A program made the position numbers and the translations under genes. Below, piece by piece: positions 37,720 through 47,196 of a stretch of DNA of 64,000 bases. The notes under the pieces are model-generated. The model made no database searches, was not told the origin of the DNA, and was given only the letters and a program-made list of their open reading frames with translations. The first letter of the stretch is position 1, and every line of letters begins with the position of its first letter. Origin of the DNA: Chondrocystis sp. NIES-4102 (GTDB taxonomy: Bacteria; Cyanobacteriota; Cyanobacteriia; Cyanobacteriales; Xenococcaceae); the NCBI GenBank assembly GCA_002368355.1, contig AP018281.1, forward strand, positions 2,728,001-2,792,000, read 5' to 3'.

Positions 37720-39293
37720 TGAAAGCTAAAAATAACGATAATTCTTCTTTGATAGCAACATTTATTATGTTTGCTATGCTCTTATTAGTTTGGTGGGGTA
37801 TGGAGAATACAGAGGTTGCTTTATTTCTCATCGAACATCCAGTAATGATTTTGCCTTATGTGGCAGAGAAACTGGTAGATAGATTTGGCTACTTAAAACT
37901 AATCTCTGGTGGATTTACCATCGCTTTATTCCTGATATTTCTGCTATTCAAGCCCGATAATAAGCTTATCAATCACAATCGAAATGTAATTCGGGGAGCG
38001 AAAGTACTACCCTCTCGGCAACTCAAAGCCATACTAAAAAAACAAGCAAAACTTAAAGGACAACCTCAACTGAAGATAGCGGGTCTGCCAATTCCAGCCA
38101 AGTTAGAAAATCGTGGTTTCTTTATGTTTGGTTCTCCTGGTACTGGTAAGACTCAGGCTATCAGCCAGATGACGGATATCATCAGCAAAAGAACAGATTT
38201 CCGCGCCATCATCTTTGATCGCAATGGGGAGATGTTAGAGAAATTCTATAATCCCAGAAGAGATTTTATTTTCAATCCCTTTGATGCTCGTTCGATTCAC
38301 TGGAGTCACGTCGGGGAAGCAGCTAGACCTGAAACTATGGCAGCAGCTTTGATTCCCCAAGAATCGGAAAAAGAACCCTTTTTCTCCAATGCAGGTCGAG
38401 CGGTAATCGCTGAATTATTTCGCCAAACTAATAGTAATCAAGAACTATGGGAGTTGCTCAAAAGCGATACGAAAGCTTTGCACTCCTTTTTAGCAGAAAC
38501 TCTGGCTGCTAGATACTTGGGAGAAGAGAGATCCGCAACTTCTATACTATCTACTGTCTCAAACTACTGTCAGTTCTATGCTTGTTTAAATCAGCCTCGA
38601 AATAAGGCATTAAGTTTTTATGACTGGGGAAGGAATAATAGTCCTCGGTGGATCTTCGTCACCTTGAGAGAAGATGAGTCTGAACTATTAAAACCACTTT
38701 ATAGCTTGGTTTTTGAATTGATGCTCAGAGGTTTGCTATCGAATAAAAATCGAACTATCAAAACGGCAATTATCATTGATGAATTGGGAGCATTGAATCA
38801 GTTGCCAAGCTTAGATCGCTTACTTAGTGAAAGTCGTCAATACTTAGGCTGTCCGATTCTCGGAACTCAAACTGAAGCTCAGATTACTAAGATCTATGGT
38901 GCAGAGGATACGCGCATTATTTTGCAGGGAACAAAGACCAAATTAATTCTCAATTGTACTGACCCTAGAACGGCTGAGACAATGGCGAAGATTATTGGTA
39001 AGCAGGAGTTAATTTATATAGCTAAGAACCGTAGTCGTTCTCATCGTTCTGGCAGAAGTGGCAGTGGTAGAACTGATAGCTTTAACGAACAATTACGAGA
39101 GAGCTACGCTGTGATGCCCGATCAATTGGCTAATTTACCTGACCTCAGAGGCTATCTGAAGATTGCTGAATTTTGCGCTCCTATTAGGTTAAAGCATAAG
39201 AAATTTGCTGCTCGTGCAAGAAGATTTGTCTCGTTACCAAGTTTATCTCCGAATCAAAGTATTGAGGAGCAGTGGAGAGATCTAGAGGAATAA
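37719..39293 (+). CDS. Type IV coupling protein (TraD/TrwB-like)
   Basis: 524 residues. Two N-terminal membrane helices (about 9-30 and 58-82), then the ATPase domain: Walker A GSPGTGKT near 138-145, AIIFDRNGE, and Walker B IIIDELGALNQLP near 350. The Ser/Arg-rich RSRSHRSGRSGSGR near 430 is followed by a closing strand. It delivers the relaxase-DNA complex to a mating pore. Translationally coupled to the relaxase gene. No pore genes follow, so the element must use a pore from another plasmid or element. Confidence 0.88.
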   Translation: MKAKNNDNSSLIATFIMFAMLLLVWWGMENTEVALFLIEHPVMILPYVAEKLVDRFGYLKLISGGFTIALFLIFLLFKPDNKLINHNRNVIRGAKVLPSRQLKAILKKQAKLKGQPQLKIAGLPIPAKLENRGFFMFGSPGTGKTQAISQMTDIISKRTDFRAIIFDRNGEMLEKFYNPRRDFIFNPFDARSIHWSHVGEAARPETMAAALIPQESEKEPFFSNAGRAVIAELFRQTNSNQELWELLKSDTKALHSFLAETLAARYLGEERSATSILSTVSNYCQFYACLNQPRNKALSFYDWGRNNSPRWIFVTLREDESELLKPLYSLVFELMLRGLLSNKNRTIKTAIIIDELGALNQLPSLDRLLSESRQYLGCPILGTQTEAQITKIYGAEDTRIILQGTKTKLILNCTDPRTAETMAKIIGKQELIYIAKNRSRSHRSGRSGSGRTDSFNEQLRESYAVMPDQLANLPDLRGYLKIAEFCAPIRLKHKKFAARARRFVSLPSLSPNQSIEEQWRDLEE

Positions 39294-39301
39294 ACAGTTG
39301 C

Positions 39302-39385
39302 CAGTCGTCGGGCTGCGATGGCTCGATAGGTATATGTTTGAGATCTCATCTATCTCTTCGCACGCCCGATTCGCTTTGCCGACTG
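39302..39385. other. Long imperfect stem-loop
   Basis: CAGTCG (39302-39307) pairs with CGACTG (39380-39385), TCGGGC (39308-39313) with GCCCGA (39364-39369), and GCGA (39315-39318) with TCGC (39358-39361). It lies between the convergent coupling-protein gene and the 397-residue gene. It has no T tract; it could be a bidirectional terminator or a recombination or folding site. Confidence 0.5.
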
Positions 39386-39411
39386 ACTCAAATAATAACC
39401 ATTTTAATAGC

Positions 39412-40605
39412 CTAAAATTTAGGAAAAATTCCACAGACGCTCAATTCATTAAAAATACTAAAACAAAATACCACTTCAGTTTCAATGTCATATGTATCTA
39501 CGTAGGGTATTGCTAACTTTTCAAATGCGCTAGTAAGTAGTTGCTTAGTAGAAAACACACATTGGTCATGTTCTGGATAGTAAAAAAGTGCGCCACGCTG
39601 AGCTTCTAAGTGTGATCGAGCTGATTCCATTTGTTCAAATATAAATTTGAGACGCTCAAACTTAGGTTCTAAATATAATCCCAGCAAACTCTCTAATCTT
39701 TCTTTACCTAATTCAATTTTTTTGCGGTATTGATCGACATCAAACTTTACAAGATCTAATTCTAATGATTGTATTTCTAACTCTACTAGCTTTTCTACTG
39801 ATAAAAAGTTAATTCTGGTTGGATTTATAAAAAAATCTTTACGAAGAATAGTACAAAATGGATCGAGGTTGCCTATACAAATACAAATGACTACTTCTTC
39901 ATCGAGAAAAGATTTATCTATATATGCCAATGCCTTTTTTCTTGAATCATCATTGCAATTTAATAATTCTCCATAATCAATAAACTCAAAGTTTTTAGTT
40001 TGATTTGGATAAAAGAAGATAGCACCAAGACGAGATTCACCTAAGATCTCTATTATTTTTTGGTGCTTATATAAATGTTCAATATTATCTTTAAGATACT
40101 GATAAAGTAATTCAAAAGTTTTTTCTTCTCTGGCTCTTATAAATTTGTTTTCAGTTACTAAATCAAGTCCGAGCCATAATTCAATTGGTTCTAAAGACGA
40201 CTCAATTAAATCTTCAATAAATTTGATACTAACTTCTGTCTCTTGTTCTAAATCTACTCTTTTGGAAGAAAAAATAGAGTCTTTTTTATAAGAGAAAGTA
40301 GTGTGCAAGAATTTTTCTTCCGTCACAACATTAGAAAATAAACCGTAGTGATTTATCCAATACAAGTTTTCGTGGTTTAAATTCAAATCATTAATCACAT
40401 CTTTAATCAAAAAAGAATCCCAAAGAATAGCACCAAATAATTGACTGGCTAATACTATAGTCTTTGATTTGAATTCATAAATTCTAATTAAACAATAAGT
40501 GTCGTAAAATACATCATAAAAATGATAAATGCATCTCGATATTTTACAATTATCTGTATTTTCAATGTTTATTTTTCCTGAAATACAATCGCTTTTAAGT
40601 TTCAT
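39412..40605 (-). CDS. Uncharacterised protein with internal repeats (397 aa)
   Basis: Family not recognised. Two C-terminal segments are similar: SRLGAIFFYPNQTKNFEF... VVICICIGNLDPFCTIL (about 198-268) and QRGALFYYPEHDQCVFST... VVFCFSIFNELSVCGIF (about 331-395). A weaker third may be LFGAILWDSF near 56. Between them is a long charged helix. The repeats look like small alpha/beta units ending in a hydrophobic, Cys-containing strand. Its start overlaps the end of the XRE-pentapeptide gene by 11 bases, so the two are translationally coupled. Codon use is more AT-rich than that of neighbours. Confidence 0.55.
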   Translation of the reverse strand: MKLKSDCISGKINIENTDNCKISRCIYHFYDVFYDTYCLIRIYEFKSKTIVLASQLFGAILWDSFLIKDVINDLNLNHENLYWINHYGLFSNVVTEEKFLHTTFSYKKDSIFSSKRVDLEQETEVSIKFIEDLIESSLEPIELWLGLDLVTENKFIRAREEKTFELLYQYLKDNIEHLYKHQKIIEILGESRLGAIFFYPNQTKNFEFIDYGELLNCNDDSRKKALAYIDKSFLDEEVVICICIGNLDPFCTILRKDFFINPTRINFLSVEKLVELEIQSLELDLVKFDVDQYRKKIELGKERLESLLGLYLEPKFERLKFIFEQMESARSHLEAQRGALFYYPEHDQCVFSTKQLLTSAFEKLAIPYVDTYDIETEVVFCFSIFNELSVCGIFPKF

Positions 40606-41605
40606 TATCAGCTTTTTTCGATTTCTGAATTTTTTCTAATTTTTCTTTAAAACTAGCTCTATTTTCGCTAATAGCAGTCTGTAACTTATTCGCATATTTG
40701 TATATTTCTGGAAGATCGCGACTATTTATCTCTAATAATTTAAGACGCGCATTTTCTATACAATCAACATACATGGAATAAGTTTTATGAGGACAAATAG
40801 ATAGTTCCTTCTGAACTGCTTTATTTAGATTTGTATCCCAATCGGATATTCCATAGACAAAGCAATATTTAAGAATTGCATATTCAAGATTTGCCTGATT
40901 TAAATTTGCTCCTCTCATATCAGCATGAGAAAGGTCTGCATTACTTAAATTAGCCTCTTTAAAATTGGCATTACATAAAATACCATCTACAATGATTGCC
41001 TCACTCAAATTTGCTCCCCATAAATTGGCATTTGTTAGATTTACCCTAGTCAAGTTTGCGCCGCTAAGGTCTGCTTCTGTAAGATCTGAGTCAACTAAAT
41101 CTACGTTACTCAAATTTGCTCCTCTTAGATCTGCTCCCCTTAGATTTGAAGCCCTTAAAGATTTTTTTTGTAAATACGAACCTCTCAAATCAGCATGGTT
41201 GAAATCTATTTCATCTAGATATTCTTTCTTTGGTTTTGCACCAGCTAATTGAGGAATTACCATATAATTCTTCTCTCTCCAGCGATTCCAGGATTTTACT
41301 CCTCTATTGAGAACGTTAAAATGCCGCTTATTAGGAACATAAATTGTATCTTCAAAAATAGAGGCTGCAATTCCCTCCTCGATTAACTGCTTACCAACAA
41401 GGTCGAAAAATTCCTCCAAAGTGAGATTTAACAATGAAGCTATTTTCGGAAAATGCTTTCTGTTTGGCAAAAGATCGCCCTTTTCCCACTTCGCCACAGT
41501 CGATTGCGCTACAGTAGGCTCAAAAAATCTGCCAAAGGTAGCTTGAGTAAGATTATTATCTTCTCGTACTTTTCTTATTAGTTCTGATAGCAATTTATCT
41601 GACAA
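40595..41605 (-). CDS. XRE helix-turn-helix and pentapeptide-repeat fusion protein
   Basis: 336 residues. Residues 1-65 are an XRE/Cro HTH (LIRKVREDNNLTQATFGRFF, STVAKWEKGDLLP). Residues about 130-240 are pentapeptide repeats of the A(D/N)LRG type. After them comes CFVYGISDWDTNLNKA, a sequence typical of the end of cyanobacterial pentapeptide proteins that are often attached to signalling or effector domains. The C-terminal 80 residues are helical. Pentapeptide coils mimic DNA shape in gyrase-protecting proteins, but here the role is unknown. With the coupled downstream gene it may form a regulator-effector pair. Confidence 0.65.
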   Translation of the reverse strand: MSDKLLSELIRKVREDNNLTQATFGRFFEPTVAQSTVAKWEKGDLLPNRKHFPKIASLLNLTLEEFFDLVGKQLIEEGIAASIFEDTIYVPNKRHFNVLNRGVKSWNRWREKNYMVIPQLAGAKPKKEYLDEIDFNHADLRGSYLQKKSLRASNLRGADLRGANLSNVDLVDSDLTEADLSGANLTRVNLTNANLWGANLSEAIIVDGILCNANFKEANLSNADLSHADMRGANLNQANLEYAILKYCFVYGISDWDTNLNKAVQKELSICPHKTYSMYVDCIENARLKLLEINSRDLPEIYKYANKLQTAISENRASFKEKLEKIQKSKKADNET

Positions 41606-41906
41606 TGTTAAGCAGATCTCAAATAATCCAAAAATCTACTGACATAATAACATTATTCCTAATTTATTATTTTTCTTTGGACTTTAGACTTTTTAGAATA
41701 TTTTGAGGTAAAGTGAAAGAGAGCCGAGGAAAAGGGTTTACCGTCCAAAGTAAAGATTCCCGTTAACGCTCGACTCTTTAATTACAGCTTTCGCTGCGAT
41801 CTATATTTTACTCGACCTTAGAGAAATATATCTTAGCGTGCTAAATAGCTTGATTTAGAGAGTGGCGTGTTTTGTATCTCGGCGCATCACCAAATAGGAA
41901 AACAAC
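41606..41906. other. Divergent intergenic region with large stem-loop
   Basis: AGAGCCGAG (41720-41728) can pair with CTCGACTCT (41769-41777), with GGG/CCC inside. It lies between the XRE gene and the replication genes and might be a control element or part of the replication origin. No ORF. Confidence 0.35.
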
Positions 41907-42203
41907 ATGACAACTCTTAAAGCGCATGAAACAGTACCTAATAGTAATTGGGTAAACAAACGTACTGCTGCCCAATTATTTGAAATTTCAACTCACACTT
42001 TAAAACTTTACCGCCAGAGGGATTGGACTTTAGGTATTCACTATCAATACCTCAATTCTAGAACAATCCGATATCATGAAGGACTTCTCAGAGATTGGTT
42101 TGCTAATATTTCCGAACCTCAAGTTCATCAACGAGCAATAGAAATATATTTAGCCTCTCTACTCTCCAATCAACAAAAGAAACGTAATCGTAAATCTAGA
42201 TAA
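41907..42203 (+). CDS. Small HTH protein, excisionase-like
   Basis: 98 residues. WVNKRTAAQLFEISTHTLKLYRQ followed by GIHYQYLNSRTIRYHEGLLRDWF has the MerR/excisionase-like layout: a helix-turn-helix and a wing with an RYH/L-x-WF segment. The basic tail KKRNRKSR fits DNA binding. It may be the excision factor for the integrase, though it is 5.6 kb from it, or a regulator of the replication genes 80 bases downstream. Confidence 0.6.
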   Translation: MTTLKAHETVPNSNWVNKRTAAQLFEISTHTLKLYRQRDWTLGIHYQYLNSRTIRYHEGLLRDWFANISEPQVHQRAIEIYLASLLSNQQKKRNRKSR

Positions 42204-42282
42204 GTTTTCATTTTCCAAATAAATACAGTGCCTTTTGAATTATTTCAAGAGGTACTGATTCGCCACATCATTTTTCTACATC

Positions 42283-43281
42283 ATGTCTACCAAAAAAGTT
42301 CAAGGCAAGTTTTATCCACTCCAGCATCAAGAATTTCTTAAACTCAATCAAATTCTTACTCAGTCAGAGCTTTCTGTTTATCTATGGTTGAAAACCAACG
42401 ATCCCTTTGGAGGGAAATTCATCGAAGCTGATACTCAAAAAATCGCTCAAGATTTAGAAATCAGCCGTCGCACTGTTCAACGCGCTCTAGTTAAGTTGCA
42501 ACAAGTGAGCTTAATTGAACTTGCAATTAGTAAATTCAAGTATCGAATGAAATCTAAGTTGTCGTCTGACAACGATTATTTCTCTGAGATTAACGATGAG
42601 TCCACCAAAAATATATCAAGATTATCGGACGACAACAAGATCGCCTCAGCGACAGTAAGATCTTTTGGACGACATCAGGATCGCTTAGACGACACTGGTG
42701 ACACTTCAGCGACATCAGTGTCGCCACCACCACTTGAAACTATCTCAGAGCAAAGGTTTCAAACTCCTAAGATCTCTAAGACTTATATAGACTTTAAAAA
42801 GACTCTCTCAGAAGATGAGAGCGAGAATTTTTTTAGGTTTGTCAAAGAGGCAATTAAAAACTTCCAACAACCAATACACGATTTAGAAGCTTGGTTAGCC
42901 AGTCAAACTAAAGCTGGACAAAATCGTTGGGAAGTTTATTACCAGAACTATCAATCGGAAAAAAATGCTGATAAACCTAAGTCTGAAAAGAGTTCGATTT
43001 CAGAACTAGCCAAACAAAAAGCGATCGCCAACTATCAGAAACAGTTAAATCAGGAAAAAACAGGTCAGACAAAAACTGGAAATGAAGAGTCTGCATTAGA
43101 ATTCAATCGGCTACTGGATAATCCTGACAACCAAATTAAAAGAATCAATCAACTCGAAAGTCAGCCTCACAAGATTTCTAAGCCTTTAGGGAAGTACGTT
43201 TCTGAAAGTTACGAACATTTGCGAAACTTGAGAATGACAAGCCTCTTTGCTCCCGAATCAATTCAAGGAGGTATGGCATGA
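42283..43281 (+). CDS. Winged-helix replication protein (initiator or helicase loader)
   Basis: 332 residues. Residues about 20-90 form a winged helix (LTQSELSVYLWLKTND, DTQKIAQDLEISRRTVQRALVKLQQVSLIEL). The middle is polar and the C-terminal part is helical and charged. Similar proteins are coded next to dnaB on cyanobacterial plasmids. Its stop overlaps the dnaB start (ATGA at 43278-43281), so the two were coupled. An initiator or loader of the element's own DnaB is the best guess. Confidence 0.6.
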   Translation: MSTKKVQGKFYPLQHQEFLKLNQILTQSELSVYLWLKTNDPFGGKFIEADTQKIAQDLEISRRTVQRALVKLQQVSLIELAISKFKYRMKSKLSSDNDYFSEINDESTKNISRLSDDNKIASATVRSFGRHQDRLDDTGDTSATSVSPPPLETISEQRFQTPKISKTYIDFKKTLSEDESENFFRFVKEAIKNFQQPIHDLEAWLASQTKAGQNRWEVYYQNYQSEKNADKPKSEKSSISELAKQKAIANYQKQLNQEKTGQTKTGNEESALEFNRLLDNPDNQIKRINQLESQPHKISKPLGKYVSESYEHLRNLRMTSLFAPESIQGGMA

Positions 43282-43592
43282 AAGAACCAAATCTACCTCC
43301 AGCCAATATTGAAGCAGAAGAGGCAATTTTAGGCGGAATCTTATTCGATCCCAAAGCAATTTTTCAAGTAGAAGCTTCTCTAGTTCCTTCTGCTTTCTAC
43401 GTTTCGGCTCATCAAGAAATTTATCAGACTACTTTAAAGCTTTATCATCAAGGCAATCCTACGGATTTTATGGCTGTTAGTACCTATCTGGCAGATCGAG
43501 ACAGATTAGACCAAGTAGGCGGAACGGCTAAATTAGCTCAATTGTTAAACCGAACCATTTCAGCGGTGAACATCGATCGCTATGTGGATTTA
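43278..43592 (+). pseudogene. dnaB: 5' part of element-borne replicative helicase gene, cut by IS
   Basis: 105 codons of the DnaB N-terminal domain (PPANIEAEEAILGGILFDPKA, DRLDQVGGTAKLAQLL, IDRYVDL). After TTA at 43590-43592 the IS begins; the frame then runs 117 bases into IS sequence to a stop at 43709. Removing 43593-45514 joins GAT TTA to CTG ATG GAT AAA and restores a 451-residue DnaB. Confidence 0.85.
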
Positions 43593-43656
43593 GCCAAACC
43601 ACGAGAAGCCCAGCATTCTGGCGCAGCCGAATGTCTGGATGAATCGTGGGCTGGGT

Positions 43657-44067
43657 CTAGCTTGGCGTATTTTGATTCTCGATATAATTTTTTAATACAG
43701 ATATTGTAACTCCACCACAAGAAGCTATAAAGTAAGACTCATTCCAAAATACTTTTTTCCAATAAATTTTGTTTATTTCTTCTGGAAATTCTTGTCTCAA
43801 TCTCCTGCTGGTAACTGATTTAATATTGCCTATGAATTTGGGTAGTTCCATTTGTGGGTAGTACTGAAATAACAAATGTATATGATTGTCTTCTCCATTG
43901 AACTCAATCACTTTGCAATCCCATTTTTCACACAATTCAGTTATCACGTCTCTCAATCTGCTAATCATTTCGCCAGTTAAAACCTTTTTTCTATACTTGG
44001 TTGTCAAAACTAAATGAGCTTTTAAATCAGATACAGACCTGGCACTAGAAACAAAATCATTCCTCAT
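43657..44067 (-). CDS. tnpA: IS200-type Y1 transposase TnpA, copy 2
   Basis: 136 residues, identical to the protein coded at 5885-6295. HUH motif HIHLLF and the catalytic tyrosine in NYIENQ are intact. The N-terminal DnaB frame reads into the end of this gene on the opposite strand. Confidence 0.93.
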   Translation of the reverse strand: MRNDFVSSARSVSDLKAHLVLTTKYRKKVLTGEMISRLRDVITELCEKWDCKVIEFNGEDNHIHLLFQYYPQMELPKFIGNIKSVTSRRLRQEFPEEINKIYWKKVFWNESYFIASCGGVTISVLKNYIENQNTPS

Positions 44068-44113
44068 TCTTCTTGTGCTACAATAACTGTATCTAATTAT
44101 AACAACGCTGACT

Positions 44114-45499
44114 TTGATTTACAATTATCAGTACCGACTAAAGCCCACTACAGAACACAAGCTAGTACTCAATGACTGGCTTCGGATTTGTCAGTATTGG
44201 TATAATCGACAGCTTGGCGAGCGGTTTGACTGGTGGGAACAAAATCGTAGCTACATTGATAGATGTCTTTTGGTATGTCATTTGCCTGAACTCAAGGACA
44301 AACCTGAGTTTTACGGACAGAAAAAGCAGTTACCCGTAATCAAACAAGATTTGGTTATTGTAGGCTGGAGTGGTGAATTGCTAGATTTTAACTCTGTGCC
44401 ATCTCAAACACTACAAGAGGTGTGCAAAAGAGTCAAACTAGCTTTTGAGCGGTTCATTGCTGGTGATTCAAAAGGAAAGCGTAGTGGAAAACCAAGATAT
44501 AAAAACACTGCTCGTTTTAGGTCAATAGTGTTTGACTCCTTCAAACTACATTCTTGTTCTGTTGGAGGCAAATGGCTTTATTTATCATTACCTAAAATTG
44601 GCATAATCAATGTGCGCCATCATCGTCCACTGCCTAATGGTGCAGTATTAAAGCAAGCACAGATAATCAAAAAAAGTGACGGATGGTATATTAATCTACG
44701 GCTTCAAGATGATTCTGTACCTGACTTCAAATCAAATATTACTCCCAGTTGGAATAATTCCTTGGGGATGGATGCAGTACTGCATGAAGATGATTATCTG
44801 GCTACCAGCGAAGGTGTTAAATTGCCTAGCCTTAAGTCTTTTCGCTCCTCACGAGACAAGCTAGCCAAGGTATCAAAACGCAAATCTACCAAAAAGAAAG
44901 GTAGTAAATCAAGACGAAAACTAGCAAAACGGGAAGCAAAACTTCACTCCTCAATAGCTAGAGCTAGAAAAGATCACGCTTACAATACTGCCCACGCGCT
45001 ACTGAAAACGGGCAAAAAAGTTTTCTTTCATGAAAAGCTCAATCTTGTTGGGTTGAGTCGAAGGAATAAAGCAAAAACTGATACTAATGGTAAATTTTTA
45101 CCTAATGGGCAGTCGGCGAAATCAGGATTAAATAAGTCTTGGGCTGATGCTGCTTTTGGTCAGTTTTTCAACATACTGAAGTTCAAAGCTGAAAAAGCTG
45201 GGGCTTTGGTAATACCTGTAAATCCACAATACACCTCAATGTTGTTGCCGTACAAAGATGAGTTTGTCTTTACTGATTGCGGTATTCGGGAGTATTGGGA
45301 TGAAGAATTAAACCTTTTGATTGATAGAGACGTTTCAGCCTCTATCAATGTCAAGAGAGTGGGGCTGGACTTGTTCCCCACTATAAAACGCTGTAAAGGG
45401 AATCCAGTAGTGATTGCATCTACTACTAATAGTACCTTAAAGGAAGTTCTCTCTACCCTCCGAGGTTTGGAGAAGCCAGCGTTATACTCGAAGAGTTAA
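44114..45499 (+). CDS. tnpB: TnpB RNA-guided endonuclease, copy 2
   Basis: 461 residues, identical to the product at 6342-7727, TTG start, RuvC residues D220, E307 and D404/D406 present, and the same single-cysteine zinc-finger region. The sequence just outside its right end (from 45515) would be the guide of this copy and matches dnaB. Confidence 0.9.
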   Translation: MIYNYQYRLKPTTEHKLVLNDWLRICQYWYNRQLGERFDWWEQNRSYIDRCLLVCHLPELKDKPEFYGQKKQLPVIKQDLVIVGWSGELLDFNSVPSQTLQEVCKRVKLAFERFIAGDSKGKRSGKPRYKNTARFRSIVFDSFKLHSCSVGGKWLYLSLPKIGIINVRHHRPLPNGAVLKQAQIIKKSDGWYINLRLQDDSVPDFKSNITPSWNNSLGMDAVLHEDDYLATSEGVKLPSLKSFRSSRDKLAKVSKRKSTKKKGSKSRRKLAKREAKLHSSIARARKDHAYNTAHALLKTGKKVFFHEKLNLVGLSRRNKAKTDTNGKFLPNGQSAKSGLNKSWADAAFGQFFNILKFKAEKAGALVIPVNPQYTSMLLPYKDEFVFTDCGIREYWDEELNLLIDRDVSASINVKRVGLDLFPTIKRCKGNPVVIASTTNSTLKEVLSTLRGLEKPALYSKS

Positions 45500-45514
45500 C
45501 GTCTGGAGAAGTCA

Positions 45515-46555
45515 CTGATGGATAAATACTATCGAAGAAGAGTAATTGAGGTTGGACATAAAATCGTCGATCTTGGCTACGATTCCACTCTCGAACTAGA
45601 AAAGCTCTTGAATGATTCTGAACAAGAGATATTCAGCGTTACCCAACAAAGGATAAGATCTGATACAGACCAAAACAGCGAGATTGCTATGTCTGCTTTT
45701 AATCAGCTTGACGAAGAAAATCCGATTTATCCTACAGGTATTGAGGAACTAGATAAATTATTCACGGGATTTGAGCCAGGAACATTAACTCTCTTGGCTG
45801 CTAGATCGTCAATGGGCAAAAGTGCAATTTCTCTTTATCTGGCTCTTCAACAGATGCTTCTACATGAGTTACCTGTGGTTATTTTTTCCCTGGAGATGAC
45901 TAAACATCAGATGGAGTATCGGCTTTGGAGTTTGATGAGTCGCATGGATTGCTATCAGCATCTAGATTTAGTTCCAATTAATGGACATCGCCTTCGCCAA
46001 CATCGTGCTAAATTATCTTCTCTAACAGAAAAGGAGATGGAGAGCATAGCTAAGATTGTAAAAGTTGCTGTAGATCTGCCTCTATACATGAATGATAATC
46101 GCGGAATCAATGTAGCGGGAATTGCTTCTGAGGCTCGTCAAGTCAAAGCCAGAGAGGGCAAACTAGGTTTAGTGATTGTAGATTATCTACAAATGATGGC
46201 ATCTGACAATGGTGGCAATCGCAGTTATGAACTGGGTGATGTGGGTAGAGGGTTGTATCAACTGGCAGGAGAATTGGATGTACCAGTTATGGCTCTATCT
46301 CAAGTCAATCGAGGAGTAGAAGCCAGACAAGATAAACGTCCGATGATGTCAGATCTTTCTCAGTCGGGGATTCTGGAAACGGTGGCAGATAATATTATCT
46401 TTGCTTATCGCGATGAATACTATAACCCAGGCACTTCTCAACCTGGAATTTTGGAATTGATTTTAGCCAAAGCCAGACACGGTAATACGGGAATGGCAGA
46501 AGTTTTGTTTGATAAGTCTTGTGGTCTGATTCGCTCTCTTAAAGAGTTTGCTTAG
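45515..46555 (+). pseudogene. dnaB: 3' part of element-borne replicative helicase gene
   Basis: 346 residues in frame with 43278-43592. It carries the RecA-like ATPase: Walker A ARSSMGKS, LVIVDYLQMM (Walker B), QVNRGVEARQDKRP and SGILETVADNIIFAYRDEYYNP, all intact. No intein is present. A product could start at ATG 45518, two codons into the fragment, but it would lack the N-terminal domain needed for the hexamer and loader contacts. The element therefore probably depends on host replication now. Confidence 0.85.
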
Positions 46556-46575
46556 AATCTTTCTAAAAGACATTT

Positions 46576-47193
46576 TTAATTAGTGAAATCATCTGAGGGG
46601 AAGGGTTCTTCCTCTCTTGGTAAAAATATTCCTTTAATACAATTGGGGTTAATAATCGCTATTTGAATATGGTTTTGTTTTCTGAACATCGATCCTGGAT
46701 ATAAAGGCTCACCTTCTAAAAAAGCTGCTCTGACAGAATCAAAATATGTACCTTTTTTCTCTGCTAGTTGATGAGTAAAACGAATTACAGCGCAGTCTAA
46801 TTCCCTTTTCTTGAAGTCAAAGTCTGATTTTCCAAAGGATGAGTTTTTAGGAAGGGGTTTTCCTTCCTCGTCTAGAGTTTCTTTGAAAAATTCAAAAGAA
46901 ATCGACAAAAAGTCAATATACTTTTGGTCTAACAGATCGAGACAATTTCCTAAATCCAGAACAGCACCTAAAACAAAAGGAGTTTTTATCGTTGAATTGG
47001 CTCTTCTACTATCTTCTAAAGCATACTGAATAGCTCTTTGATAGTTATTTTCCCAAAAGTAAATTCCATTACCTAGCCAGTCATAGGAATTGTTGCTATG
47101 ACGAAAATTATCTTCTTGATTCAAAATACGGATAGCAGCATCTCTGTCTATCCCATGAAAACCATAAACAAAACTCGGTTTTGCCGAATACAT
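46576..47193 (-). CDS. Candidate ADP-ribosyltransferase-like toxin
   Basis: 205 residues. SFVYGFHGIDRDAAIRIL near the N-terminus and YDWLGNGIYFWENNYQRAIQYA at about 38-60 resemble the H-G and G-x-YF motifs of PARP-type ADP-ribosyltransferases. A later VRAAFLEGEPLYPGS and HIQIAIINPNCIKGIF fit the closing strands of such folds. Bacterial proteins with this opening are widespread but mostly called hypothetical. The gene follows a small gene by three bases, the usual antitoxin-toxin order. Toxin activity is inferred, not shown. Confidence 0.5.
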   Translation of the reverse strand: MYSAKPSFVYGFHGIDRDAAIRILNQEDNFRHSNNSYDWLGNGIYFWENNYQRAIQYALEDSRRANSTIKTPFVLGAVLDLGNCLDLLDQKYIDFLSISFEFFKETLDEEGKPLPKNSSFGKSDFDFKKRELDCAVIRFTHQLAEKKGTYFDSVRAAFLEGEPLYPGSMFRKQNHIQIAIINPNCIKGIFLPREEEPFPSDDFTN

Positions 47194-47196
47194 TAA

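Larger units (their letters stand above)
43593..45514 (+). mobile_element. IS200/IS605-family element, copy 2
   Basis: Same 1922 bp as 5821-7742 (one difference noticed, T44094). It also follows TTTA, and the base after the right end is C in both sites. The insertion interrupts dnaB of the island and is therefore younger than the island's acquisition of that gene. Near identity of the copies indicates recent movement. Confidence 0.93.

Noticed and set aside
37719-39293. A complete conjugation system
   Set aside because: Only relaxase, coupling protein and TraK/L/M-like genes are present; no VirB4, pilus or pore gene in the element, so it is mobilisable rather than self-transmissible.
43278-43709. 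A short 143-residue DnaB-like gene
   Set aside because: The last 39 codons are read from IS left-end sequence; the true gene continues after the IS at 45515.
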